A stretch of DNA of 64,000 nt. It comes from Actinoplanes nipponensis. GTDB taxonomy: Bacteria; Actinomycetota; Actinomycetes; Mycobacteriales; Micromonosporaceae. A model generated the notes under the pieces. That model made no database searches and was not told the DNA's origin. It saw nothing but the letters and a program-made list of their open reading frames with translations. Made by a program: the position numbers and the translations under genes. The DNA lies in the NCBI RefSeq assembly GCF_016862275.1, contig NZ_BOMQ01000030.1:1-64000 (forward strand). The letters run 5' to 3'. Shown here piece after piece: positions 16,374 through 25,400 of this stretch; positions within the stretch are counted from its first letter, which is position 1, and each line of letters starts with the position of its first letter.

Positions 16374-17059
16374 AAGCGCAGGGTCAGGATGCGCCGCTCG
16401 CGCTCGTCCAGCGAGGCCAGCGCCGGGCCGAGCGCCAGGCGGGCCTCGGTCAGGGCGAACTCGTGGTCCTCGGCCCCGAGGGTCTCGCCCAGCTCGGTGG
16501 TGCCGTCGGCGCCGACCGGGGTGGACAGCGACGTGGCGTTGTACGCCCGCGCCCCCTCCAGGCCCTCCAGCACCTCCTCCTCGGTGACCTCCAGGTGGGC
16601 CGCGATGTCGGCCACCGTCGGCGAGCGGCCGAGGGTGTGGGTGAGGGTGTTGTTGGCGGCGGTGATCGCCAGGCGCAGCTCCTGCAGGCGCCGGGGCACC
16701 CGGATCGCCCACGTGCGGTCGCGGAAGTGCCGCTTGATCTCGCCGATGACGGTGGGGATCGCGTACCCGGCGAAGTCCGTGCCGAAGCCCGGGTCGAACT
16801 TGTCGACGGCCTTGATCAGGCCGACGGTCGCCGTCTGCAGCAGGTCGTCGGTGGGCTCACCGCGCCCGGCGTACCGGTTCGCCAGGTGGCGGGCCAGCGG
16901 CAGCCAGGCCTCGATGGCGCGCTCGCGCAGCGCCGGCCGCGACGGGTGGGACGCCGGCATCGCCGCCATGGCGCGCAGCAGGTCGTCGGCGTTCCCGGCG
17001 GTGCGCGCGCTGGTGAGGGGGTTGTCCTCGGGTGCTCGCCGAACGGTCTTCGTGGTCAC
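16250..17059 (-). CDS. SigB/SigF-type alternative RNA polymerase sigma factor
   Basis: 269 residues from GTG 17059, which has AGGGAG five bases upstream (an ATG at 17098 lacks one). Region 2 reads DLLQTATVGLIKAVDKFDP and GYAIPTVIGEIKRHFRD, region 3 RVPRRLQELRLAI, and region 4 RRILTLRFYGNLTQTEIAEQVGISQMHVSRLISRALAKLR (residue run shown in two parts of the same helix-turn-helix). This is the SigB/F/G group without an ECF-type short form, used in Actinobacteria for stress and development and normally held by an RsbW-like anti-sigma factor. No anti-sigma gene is adjacent, but two RsbW-like ATPases and a STAS antagonist lie elsewhere in the window. Target genes cannot be identified. Confidence 0.92.
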   Translation of the reverse strand: MTTKTVRRAPEDNPLTSARTAGNADDLLRAMAAMPASHPSRPALRERAIEAWLPLARHLANRYAGRGEPTDDLLQTATVGLIKAVDKFDPGFGTDFAGYAIPTVIGEIKRHFRDRTWAIRVPRRLQELRLAITAANNTLTHTLGRSPTVADIAAHLEVTEEEVLEGLEGARAYNATSLSTPVGADGTTELGETLGAEDHEFALTEARLALGPALASLDERERRILTLRFYGNLTQTEIAEQVGISQMHVSRLISRALAKLRGKLGDDTV

Positions 17060-17077
17060 GGGCTCTCCCTGCAATAG

Positions 17078-17091
17078 TTGCCTTACGGCAA
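17078..17091. promoter_or_regulatory. Palindrome in the sigma-factor leader
   Basis: TTGCC-TTAC-GGCAA, perfect five-bp arms, 12 bases before the ribosome site of the sigma gene. Operator or leader hairpin. Confidence 0.35.
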
Positions 17092-17156
17092 ACGACATTA
17101 CCGGCCACGAACCCCCTCAAACCGGCCGAGGTCAGGATGTACCCGAAAGGTGGCTT

Positions 17157-17831
17157 TCAGCCCTCGATGCCCGTCGCCGTGTGCGCGGCGCCCACCGGCT
17201 TGGACTGCGGGGAGCCGCGCTGCCGCAGGTAGATGGCCAGGATCGCGATGGACGCCACGGCGAGCAGCTCGGACTGCCAGTTCTGCAGCGTGCGGTTCCA
17301 GAAGTCCGGCTCCCGCACGTACTGCGCCCAGGACACCGGATCCTGCAGGTCGCCGAGCTGCTCCTCGTTGTACGCGGCCACCCCGGCCACCGACTGGGCG
17401 GCCCATGAGCCGACGAAGATCAGCCCCATCACGATGCCCAGCGAGTTGGAGAACAGGTGCAGCCGCCAGCCCCGGGCCCGGGCCCAGGGCGGCGAGTCGT
17501 CGGTGGCGAACGCGCCCACCTTCTGGTCGCGGTCGGACTCCAGGCCGGCCTCGTCCAGCGACTTCGACTCCGGTGAGCCCTTCTGCAGCAGCCACACGGT
17601 CAGGAAGGTGTAGAGGAAGAACTGGAGGTACTCCGACTGCCAGTTCTCCGCCACGTCCGTGCCGAAGCTCGCGGAGGTCAGGTAGCGCCCGAGCGACACC
17701 TCCGGCAGTCCCTCGGAGAGCTGCATCCGGTTGAAGTCGGCGTGCCCGGCGACGGCCTGCCCGACCAGCACGACCAGGAACAGCAGACCGAAGACCAGGC
17801 CCAGGGAGTTCTCCCGCAGGAAGCGCTTCAC
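17157..17831 (-). CDS. DUF6766 family membrane protein with internal duplication
   Basis: 224 residues, GTG start. The protein consists of two homologous halves: 5-91 (NSLGLVFGLLF, GQAVAGHADFN, GRYL, NWQSEYLQ, QKGSPESK) and 124-212 (NSLGIVMGLIF, AQSVAGVAAYN, AQYV, NWQSELLA, QRGSPQSK). Each half has one or two hydrophobic helices separated by an acidic loop and ends in the same polar GSPxSK motif. This matches the actinomycete DUF6766 family; function unknown. The GTG overlaps the stop of the upstream 27-codon gene by four bases (GTGA), and that gene lies three bases after a lipoprotein gene, so all three are one translationally coupled operon. Confidence 0.8.
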   Translation of the reverse strand: MKRFLRENSLGLVFGLLFLVVLVGQAVAGHADFNRMQLSEGLPEVSLGRYLTSASFGTDVAENWQSEYLQFFLYTFLTVWLLQKGSPESKSLDEAGLESDRDQKVGAFATDDSPPWARARGWRLHLFSNSLGIVMGLIFVGSWAAQSVAGVAAYNEEQLGDLQDPVSWAQYVREPDFWNRTLQNWQSELLAVASIAILAIYLRQRGSPQSKPVGAAHTATGIEG

Positions 17832-17911
17832 CGGTGCAGCACCCCCAGCGTCGTGAAGTACGCCAGGCCGGCCCCGACGACCAGCAGCAGCAGGACGAAC
17901 AGCACCCGCAT
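17828..17911 (-). CDS. 27-residue single-span membrane peptide
   Basis: A short gene missed by length filters. ATG 17911 has GGAG seven bases upstream; it codes for MRVLFVLLLLVVGAGLAYF followed by TTLGVLHR, a single hydrophobic helix. It sits three bases after the lipoprotein stop and its TGA overlaps the GTG of the DUF6766 gene. The spacing, ribosome site and perfectly hydrophobic composition argue that it is translated; it may be a small subunit or simply a coupling peptide. I know no named family. Confidence 0.65.
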   Translation of the reverse strand: MRVLFVLLLLVVGAGLAYFTTLGVLHR

Positions 17912-17914
17912 GAC

Positions 17915-18325
17915 TCAGCTCCCCTGCAGGACACAGTCGTAGGGACGGTTCGGGCGCGGCGTGCAGCCCGCCGCCACCACCCGCCAGCCGCCCGGGAACG
18001 CCGCCAGGAAGACGGTGTCGTCGGTGAGCCGGACCTGGGCCCACTGGCCGTACACGTCGGCGCCGGTCACCGTCCCGGGCCCGGGCAGCTGCTCGTCGAG
18101 GACGGCCTGCGCGCACGGCATGTCACCGGTGTCGGCGACCTCGGCGGCGGTGTCGGGCGCCAGCAGCGAGCAGGCGCTTTCCCCGTCGCGGTCGGCGACC
18201 GCGGTCAGCAGCCGGACGGCCACGTCACCGGCGGCGCGGCTGCGATCGTCGACCGATGCGCAGCCGGCCAGCAGGAGCCCGGCCAGGGCGACCGCGACCG
18301 CCTGTGAAGATCGCGTTCTGAGCAC
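17915..18325 (-). CDS. Small lipoprotein, unknown function
   Basis: 136 residues, GTG start, lipobox LLAGC with the lipidated Cys at position 22. The mature part begins with a helical segment (AAGDVAVRLLTAVADRDG), has Cys in SACSLLAP, DMPCAQAV, AAGCTPRP and YDCVLQGS that could form two disulfides, and a beta-rich second half (TVTGADVYGQWAQVRL, DTVFLAAFPGGWRVVAAG) resembling small NTF2-like lipoproteins. First gene of the operon with the 27-residue peptide and DUF6766 protein, suggesting a shared envelope role. Confidence 0.75.
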   Translation of the reverse strand: MLRTRSSQAVAVALAGLLLAGCASVDDRSRAAGDVAVRLLTAVADRDGESACSLLAPDTAAEVADTGDMPCAQAVLDEQLPGPGTVTGADVYGQWAQVRLTDDTVFLAAFPGGWRVVAAGCTPRPNRPYDCVLQGS

Positions 18326-18424
18326 AGGCGCACGTGTTCCCCGCCGCGCGAGTTTTCATGCATGGGGTCACCGCCGGGGGAAAAGCAGGTGCGCCGGCGG
18401 CCGGGCGGTGGCTACGTTGGCCGG

Positions 18425-18997
18425 ATGTCCGTCGATGCCGCCCGCGCCGCCGAGATCCTCGCCCAGCTGTCCGTGCCCACCCGGCTGCTCGTCCTGGCCG
18501 AGCTCGCCCGCCGGGGCGCCGAGGGCGCCTCGATCGGCGAGCTGCGGTACGCGCTCGACCTGCCCCTGCCCGAGGTCGGTGACGCCTGCGCCCGGCTGGT
18601 CGGGCTGGGCGTGGCGACCGGCACCGGCAACGGGTTCTACCGGGCCCGGCTCGAGGGGCTGCGCGACGGCGCCGACGCGGTCGACCGCCTCCAGCCCGTC
18701 ACCGCCCTGCTCAAGGACTATCCCCAGCTGCGCGCGAACTTCTCGCACGGGCGGCTGACCGGCCTGCCGCCGACCCTCAGCGAGCGCTACCAGCTGCTCG
18801 GCGAGCTGCTGGCCCGCTACCTCGCGCTGGACGGCCTGTACGCCGAGGACGAGATCAACCGCCGGCTGGCCCGGATCACCGACGAGGTGGCCGCGACGCG
18901 CCGGATGCTGGTCGACACGGGCTGGCTGGAACGCGACCGGGCCGGCACCACGTACGGCCGGGGGCGGCCGCTGCCGGAGCCGGCCCGCGCGCCGTGA
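18425..18997 (+). CDS. DUF2087 domain protein with winged-helix N-terminus
   Basis: About 190 residues. Residues 1-75 look like a winged helix (AAEILAQLSVPTRLLVLAELARRG, SIGELRYALDLPLPEVGDACARL), the C-terminal ~75 are DUF2087 (LLARYLALDGLYAEDEINRRL, DEVAATRRMLVDTGWLERD, YGRG). DUF2087 occurs in ArsR-like regulators and GNAT-linked proteins. There is no ribosome site before ATG 18425, but TACGTT at 18413-18418 sits six bases before it, which suggests a leaderless transcript. An in-frame ATG at 18362 is less likely. It is divergent from the lipoprotein operon and may regulate it (inference). Confidence 0.75.
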   Translation: MSVDAARAAEILAQLSVPTRLLVLAELARRGAEGASIGELRYALDLPLPEVGDACARLVGLGVATGTGNGFYRARLEGLRDGADAVDRLQPVTALLKDYPQLRANFSHGRLTGLPPTLSERYQLLGELLARYLALDGLYAEDEINRRLARITDEVAATRRMLVDTGWLERDRAGTTYGRGRPLPEPARAP

Positions 18998-19007
18998 AAG
19001 CCCGCGG

Positions 19008-20597
19008 TCAGACGATGTCCCAGTCGAGGGCGCCGTCGGCGGTCACCCGCGGGCGGTACCGGCCCGCGTAGGGTCGCCCGGTCTCCAGCGAGTCGGCGGT
19101 CCGCTCGAGCAGCTCGGCCACGGAGCCCGGCCACCCGTCGAACGACACGCCCTCCTCGTTGAAGAACTCGCCCACCCGGCCCCGGCGGCCGGGCCGCTGG
19201 TCCACCAGCAGGTTGCCGCCGTCGCCGGAGGAGGCGAACGGCACGAACGCCCGGTCCCACCACGTGCTCTCCGGGGCGTCGAAAACCTCGGCCAGCACGC
19301 CGCAGAGCATCAGCCACTCGGCGGGCAGGTCGGCCACGGGCATCGGCAGGTAGAAGGGCGGCAGGGCGAAGCCGGCCGACCGGGGCCGGACCCCGTCGTG
19401 CCGGCGCAGCGAGGCGACCAGGTCGGCCGGGAACGCGACGGACATGCGCCGCTGCGCCGCGTCGACGGTCTGCGCGGCGGCCGGCGGGGCCAGCGACCGG
19501 CGGCCGGCCGGCGCGTGGGCGGCCAGCCAGTCCTCGATGCGCTGCCAGGCGGCATTCACCCGCCTCGTGGTGGCCCGGTCCGGCCGGGCCGGGGTGACGC
19601 GGCCCCGGTGCTGCGGGCAGATCTCGGCGACCGGCCGCGCGCTCGCGGCGCCGGCGTCCGGGCCCGGCGCCGCTCCGGGCCGGGCCAGGTCTCCCGGCTC
19701 GGGCTCCGGCCGGACGAAGCCCTCCGGGCCCGCGGTGACCTCGACCTGTTCCAGCGACATGTCGGTCTGCCCGGCCGGCTGGCAGAACGCCAGCCCGCAC
19801 ACCACCAGCGACAGGGAGACGAAGACGCCGGCGAGCAACAGCACGACGCGTTTGCCGCTGGTCGTCGCCGGGGGTGGCAGCGGCTGCGGCGCCGGTGGCG
19901 GGGTGTCGCCCTTGGGCCGGCCGGCCGAGGCGTGCAGCAGCGGGTGCAGCCAGCGGCGGGCGGCCACGGCGTGGTCGTCCGGGAGCGCCCCGGCGGGGAC
20001 GCGGCCGGCCGGCGTCACCGGCATCCCGGCCTCGTGCTCGGGAACAGGCTGCTCGGCCGCGTCGCCCGGGCCCGGCTCCCCCGCCGCGCCGGCATCCGCG
20101 GCCGGCACGGCCGCCGGGGCGGCGTCGCCGGGGAGATCCCCGACGGTGATCACCGCGGCGGCGAGGCCGTGCGCGGCCACGGCGCCGAGGGCCAGCGAGG
20201 CGTGGTTCGCCGCGTCCGGCCCGGTGCCGGTGACCACGACGACCGGCGCCGACACCGCCACCGCGAGATCCATCGGCGTCCAGCCGGCCCGCCCGGCGGG
20301 CACCAGCAGACCCGGCACGCCCACCACCAGCACCAGCCCGTGCGTCCGGGCCAGCGTGCGGACCACCGCGGCCGCCTCGTCGACGCTCAGCGGGTCGGCC
20401 GCCGCGTCCCCGGCCTCCAGCACCGTGGCGAGCTCGCCGAGCAGCAGCTCGCCCGGCCGCTCGGCGGACCCGAACACCAGCGCCGCGGCGCGGACCGTCG
20501 ACGCCGCCGCCAGCGCCGCCGCGGCGCGCTGCCAGTCGACGCTCGCCGACGTGGTGGCGAGCACCCAGGGGCCACCCTCCGGCCAGGGCACGGGCAC
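19008..20597 (-). CDS. BioD-like (degenerate) / transmembrane / SUKH (SMI1-KNR4) fusion protein
   Basis: 529 residues. Residues 1-155 match the second half of dethiobiotin synthetase folds (LVLVVGVPGLLVPAGRAGW, then SAPVVVVTGTGPDAANHASL), but the P-loop that should open the domain is absent (ATTSASVDWQRAA). A Pro/Ala linker leads to one transmembrane helix (about 251-271, RVVLLLAGVFVSLSLVVCG). The outside or far part is a SUKH domain (VNAAWQRIEDWLAAHAP, FPADLVASLRRHDGV, PPFYLPMPVADLPAEW, WDRAFVPFASSGDGGNLLVD). SUKH proteins are known as immunity proteins and in fungal wall control. The fusion suggests a regulatory or toxin-immunity role with a dead P-loop module. It has 73 bases to the aminotransferase upstream on the same strand. 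Confidence 0.75.
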   Translation of the reverse strand: MPVPWPEGGPWVLATTSASVDWQRAAAALAAASTVRAAALVFGSAERPGELLLGELATVLEAGDAAADPLSVDEAAAVVRTLARTHGLVLVVGVPGLLVPAGRAGWTPMDLAVAVSAPVVVVTGTGPDAANHASLALGAVAAHGLAAAVITVGDLPGDAAPAAVPAADAGAAGEPGPGDAAEQPVPEHEAGMPVTPAGRVPAGALPDDHAVAARRWLHPLLHASAGRPKGDTPPPAPQPLPPPATTSGKRVVLLLAGVFVSLSLVVCGLAFCQPAGQTDMSLEQVEVTAGPEGFVRPEPEPGDLARPGAAPGPDAGAASARPVAEICPQHRGRVTPARPDRATTRRVNAAWQRIEDWLAAHAPAGRRSLAPPAAAQTVDAAQRRMSVAFPADLVASLRRHDGVRPRSAGFALPPFYLPMPVADLPAEWLMLCGVLAEVFDAPESTWWDRAFVPFASSGDGGNLLVDQRPGRRGRVGEFFNEEGVSFDGWPGSVAELLERTADSLETGRPYAGRYRPRVTADGALDWDIV

Positions 20598-20670
20598 GCG
20601 GGACTCCCCCGAGGTCGCGGAATGCGGGTCGCCGACATCCTAGCCACGGACGCGGGCGCCGCTCAGCCCG

Positions 20671-22353
20671 TCAGCCCGGACCGGCCAGACAGATCTCGGG
20701 CAGCAGGAACCAGCGCAGCTTCTCGAACGCCGGCGGCAGGTCCAGACCGATCCCGTCGGCCGGCTCCGGCCGTCCGCGCATGATGCGGCGGGCCTCGTCG
20801 AGGTAGCCCGCGAGGACCTCCTCGCCCAGCGTGGGACCCGGCGCCGGCATGGTGACCAGCCCGTCCGCGCCGAGCCGCAGATCGGCCAGGGACACCGGGA
20901 GCGGGGTCGCGGTGACATGGCGCCACCGGCCGGTCCGCGGCTCGAACCGGTAGTCGCCCAGCATCCGCTGCCCGTACCGGGCGATCAGCGCGACCGCCTC
21001 GGCCAGGTAGTCGGCGACCGTGTCGGAGATGAAGTAGTTGAGGTTGATCCGGGCCCAGCCGGGCTTGATGCCCTCCCAGCCCCGCACGATCTCGGCCCGG
21101 AACTCGCGCGAGTGCGCCTCGTCGATGCCGAGCAGGCGGTGCCCGTACGGCCCGGCGCACGAGCAGCCACCCCGGGCCTGGATCCCGAACAGGTCGTTGA
21201 GCAGCGCCACCACGAAGTTGTGGTGCAGGTGGCGGGCGCCCGCCCGGATCTGGAAGGAGACGATGGACAACCGGTCGGCGTACGGGTCGCCGAGCACCTC
21301 GACGCCCTCCTCGCCGGCCCAGCGGTCCAGGGCGCGCCGCCACAGCGTGCGTTCCCGCTCGCCGATCGTCGCGGTGCCGACCGCGTCCTTGACCGCGAAC
21401 GCCAGCCCGGCCCGGATGGACTCCACCACCGCCGGGGTGCCGCCCTCCTCGCGGGCCACCGGGTCGTCCAGGTAGCGGTGGGTGAGCGGGTCCACGAAGG
21501 CGACCGTGCCGCCGCCCGGCACGGTCGGCACCCGGTTGGTCAGCAGCTCCCGGCGCAGCACCAGGACGCCCGGGGTCTGCGGGCCGCCGACGAACTTGTG
21601 CGGGGAGAGGAACACCGCGTCCAGGTGGTCGCCACGGCCCGGGGCCGATCCGGCCATCCGGATCGGCACGTACGGCCCGGCCGCGGCGTAGTCCCACACC
21701 GACAGGGCGCCGTGCTCGTGCAGCAGCCGGGTCACCGCGACGGTGTCGGTCAGCAGCCCGGTGACGTTGGAGGCGGCGGAGAAGCTGCCGATCAGCAGCG
21801 GGCGCCGCGCGTACGCGAGCAGGCGCCGGCGCAGGTCGACGAGGTCGATGTGGCCGTCGGGGCCGGCCGCGATCGGCACCACGTCGGCGATCGTCTCGCG
21901 CCAGGGCAGCTCGTTGGAGTGGTGCTCGTACGGCCCGACCAGGACCACCGGGCGCTCGCCGGCGGGGATGGCCGCGGTCAGGGCGTACCGGTCGGCCAGG
22001 GCCTCCGGCAGCCGCAGCCCGAGGATCGCCACCAGCTTGTTGATCGCCGCCGTGGCGCCCGAGCCGCAGAACAGCACCACGTCGTCCGGGCCCGCGCCGA
22101 CGCTGCCCGCGATGATCCGGCGGGCCTCCTCGCGCAGGGCGCCGGTCTGCCGGCCGGTCGCGGAGGCCTCGGTGTGGGTGTTGGCATAGCGGGTGAGCAC
22201 CTGCTGGCGGATGAAGTCCTCGATGAAGTCCAGCGCCTGCCCGGACGCGGTGTAGTCGGCGTAGGTGAGCCGGCGGGGCCCGTACGGCCCGTCGAGCACC
22301 TCGCCCGCGCCGATCAGTCCCCGGCGGATCCGGTCCAGCAGTGTCGTCTCCAT
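20671..22353 (-). CDS. Class V aminotransferase / cysteine desulfurase-like PLP enzyme
   Basis: 560 residues, longer than a typical cysteine desulfurase (~400). PLP-fold landmarks: CGSGATAAINK, PYEHHSNELPWRE, WDYAAAGPYVPI (Asp binding the pyridine nitrogen) and the Schiff-base Lys in SPHKFVGG (about 253). A Cys-rich loop GGCSCAGPYGH (about 397) occupies the place of the sulfur-accepting Cys. The C-terminal 130 residues after HVTATPLPVSL are an extra domain of unknown role. Family members desulfurate or transaminate cysteine or related amino acids; the large size and extra tail resemble an uncharacterised actinomycete group. No iron-sulfur or thionucleoside genes are nearby, so the substrate is open. 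Confidence 0.82.
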   Translation of the reverse strand: METTLLDRIRRGLIGAGEVLDGPYGPRRLTYADYTASGQALDFIEDFIRQQVLTRYANTHTEASATGRQTGALREEARRIIAGSVGAGPDDVVLFCGSGATAAINKLVAILGLRLPEALADRYALTAAIPAGERPVVLVGPYEHHSNELPWRETIADVVPIAAGPDGHIDLVDLRRRLLAYARRPLLIGSFSAASNVTGLLTDTVAVTRLLHEHGALSVWDYAAAGPYVPIRMAGSAPGRGDHLDAVFLSPHKFVGGPQTPGVLVLRRELLTNRVPTVPGGGTVAFVDPLTHRYLDDPVAREEGGTPAVVESIRAGLAFAVKDAVGTATIGERERTLWRRALDRWAGEEGVEVLGDPYADRLSIVSFQIRAGARHLHHNFVVALLNDLFGIQARGGCSCAGPYGHRLLGIDEAHSREFRAEIVRGWEGIKPGWARINLNYFISDTVADYLAEAVALIARYGQRMLGDYRFEPRTGRWRHVTATPLPVSLADLRLGADGLVTMPAPGPTLGEEVLAGYLDEARRIMRGRPEPADGIGLDLPPAFEKLRWFLLPEICLAGPG

Positions 22354-22449
22354 GGCGGCCCTCCCCGCCGGGCCGGCGTCGACGGCGGCCCGGTGCTCCC
22401 CCGTTCTACTGCACCGGCGCCACCGGCCGGGCAGTCCCGGCGCGGCGGG

Positions 22450-25400
22450 TCAGCGGGCGCCGGGGGGCGCGGCGGCCCGGTCGGCCTCCTCGCCCGCGGC
22501 GCCCTGATGCAGCCGGGCGTGCACCTGGTCGAGCAGGTCCCGCCGGGTGAAGGGCTTCTCGATGATCAGCACGCCCGGCTGCAGGGTGCCGTTCTCGGTG
22601 AGGATCGGCTGCGCGTACCCGGACATGTAGAGCACCGGCACCTCGGGGCGGATGGCCTGCACCCGCGCGGCCACCTCGTTGCCCATCATGCTCGGCATGA
22701 TCACGTCGGTGAGCAGCAGGTCGATGCGGCCCGGGTGGTGCTGGGCCAGGCGCAGGGCGGCCGGGCCGCCGTCCGCGGCCAGCACCTCGTACCCGGCCCG
22801 GATCAGGATGCGGCTCGCCGCGACCCGCAGCGCCTCCTCGTCCTCCACCAGCAGGATCGTCGCCTCCGGCGCGCCGGAGGGCTCGGCCGGGGCGGCCTCC
22901 TCCGGGGGGTCGCCCATCGTGACGGCGCCGTCGGAGGCCGGCAGGACGATGGTGACGGTGGTGCCGAAGCCGTGCTCGGAATAGAGCCGGACGGTGCCGC
23001 CGGCCGCGCTGGCGATGCCGTACACCGTGGCCAGTCCCAGGCCGGTGCCGGCGCCCTGCGGCTTGGTGGTGAAGAACGGCTCGAAGGCCCGTTCGGCCAC
23101 CTCCGCCGGCATCCCGGTGCCCGTGTCGCTGACCCGGAACCGCACGTAGCGGCCCGGGACCAGCTCGGTGCTGTCGGCGACGTCGTCCACGCCGAGCTCG
23201 GTGTTGCCGGTGTCGATGGACAGGGTGCCGCCGGCGGGCATCGCGTCGCGGGCGTTCACCGCGAGGTTGAGCAGAATCTGCTCGAACTGGCTGGGGTCGA
23301 CGCACACCGGCCACAGGTCCCGGTCCAGGTGCGTGATGAGGTGGATGTGCTCGCCGAGGGTACGGCGCAGCATCTGCTCCACGTCGCCCACCACGTGGTT
23401 GAGGCTGAGCACCTGGGTCTGGGTGATCTCGCGCCGGCCGAAGGCGAGCAGCTGCTTGGTCAGCCGGGTGGCGCGCTCGGTGGCCCGGCCGATCTGCGCC
23501 AGGTCGGCCCGGGCGGCGACCAGCTCGTCCGGGTGCGGCGCCGGCCCGTGCAGCGTCTCGGTGAGCAGCTCGGTGTAGCTGGCGATCACCGCGAGGATGT
23601 TGTTGAAGTCGTGCGCCACGCCCCCGGCGAGCTGGCCCAGGCTCTCCAGCCGGCGGGTGTGCTGCAGGCGGCGCTCGGCGGCGTCGCGTTCGGCCTGGGC
23701 GGCCAGCCGCTCCCGTTCGGCCTGGGCCTGCAGCCGCTCGGTGACGTCCCGGACCGCGGCCGACACGATGACACCCTGGTCGGTGTCCAGGGCGGACAGG
23801 CTGATCTCGGCGGGGAACTCGCTGCCGTCCTTGCGCACCGCGGCCAGCGCCACCCCGGCGCCCATCGGCCGCGGCTGCGGGTTCGCGAAGTAGTTCCGGC
23901 GGTGGTCCGGGTGCGCGGCCCGGATCCGCTCCGGCACCAGGATGTCGACCGACTGCCCGAGCAGCTCGTCGCGGCGGTACCCGAACAGGCGCTCGGTCTG
24001 CGCGTTCAGCAGAGTGATCCGCCCGTCGGCGGTGACCCCGATGATCGCGTCCGGGGCCGCCTCCAGCAGGCCCCGGAACATCGCCTCGGCGCGCTGGCGC
24101 TCGCCGATGTCGCGGGCGACGCAGGCCACGCCGAGCGGGCTGCCGGTCCCGTCGGTGATCAGCGACGACGTCAGCGACACCGTGATCGGTACGCGGTCGC
24201 GGGTCAGCTGCTCCACCTCGACCTGCTCGACCCGCTCGCCGCGGATCACCCGGGCCAGCAACTCCGCCTCCTGGTCCGACTGCTCCGGCGGGAACAGCAT
24301 GGCGGCGTCGCGGCCGACCGCCTCGGCGACGCTGTAGCCGTAGAGCCGTTCGGCCCCGGCATTCCAGCTGGTGATGGTGCCGTCCAGCTCCTTGCTCATG
24401 ATCGCGTCGGTGGAGGCCTCGACGATCGCCGCGAGCCGCTGGCGTTCGGCCAGCACGGCGGCCCGCTGGGCCAGGGCGGCGGCCTGGCTGGCCAGCTTCG
24501 CGAAGAGCGCGACGTCGTCGTCGGCGAACAGCGTCCGGTAGCGGTGCAGCAGCACCAGCGTGCCGCCGTGATCCGGCAGGGCCGCGGCGTCCACGAACCG
24601 GGTGCCGCTGATCCGGGCCAGCTCGGCCGCGATCGGCGCCGGGTCGGTCCAGCCGGCCAGCGCGTCCACGGTCCCCGATCCGGTGCGCAGGCGGGCGACG
24701 TCGGCCATCCGGTGGTGCTGTCCCGCGAGGTCGAGGGCGGGCGCGCCGACGAGCTGGACCGTGTCGCCCGGCCCGGGCAGCAGCACGACCACCGCGTCGG
24801 CGCCGAGCAGCTGCCGGGCCCGGTCGCAGTACCGCTGCCAGATCTGCTGCGTCGGCTCGCCCGCCGGGGCGGCGAGCAGGCTCTGGATCAGGGTGTACGT
24901 CGCTCCCCGGGACCAGGCCTGACGCAGCCCCGGCGGCGGCAGGAAGGCCAGCAGGTACATCACCGCCGAGACCAGCGCGAACGACCGGGACAGCGGGGCG
25001 GCGTCGGCCGCGGCCAGCAGGATCGTCACTCCGAACAGCAGGGTGCCCACGGCGGCGCAGCCCAGCCGGATCCGGGCCGATCCGCCCCGGCGCCGCGCGT
25101 CGGTCGCCAGCAACGTGGCCGCCACCGCCTCCACCAGGAAGAACAGCGCCACCACCGGCCCCGTCACCCACCCGGGCAGCGGCCGGGGCAGGACCACGAG
25201 CGGCGCCGCGGAGGCCAGCCACCCGCCCAGCGCGCCCCAGAGCAGCCCCGGCGACACCGGCCGCATCCGGCTCACCAGCCGCAACGTGAAGTACGGCTGC
25301 CCCACCAGCACGACGATGACCAGGGTGTGCACCGGCCGGGGCACCGAGCCCAGGGCCAGGCGCAGCACCCCGAGGACGAACAGCATCGCCACCGCGCCGA

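Noticed and set aside
13017..16712. Upstream extension of the SGNH hydrolase frame, about 1230 extra codons on the minus strand
   Set aside because: The segment opposite the beta-helix, CPBP and sigma genes is low-complexity shadow; the hydrophobic N-terminus starts at 13016.
17060..17160. A SigB/F-type promoter (GTTT-N16-GGTAAT) before the sigma-factor gene
   Set aside because: The -10 deviates from GGGTAT and the match is too short to support autoregulation.
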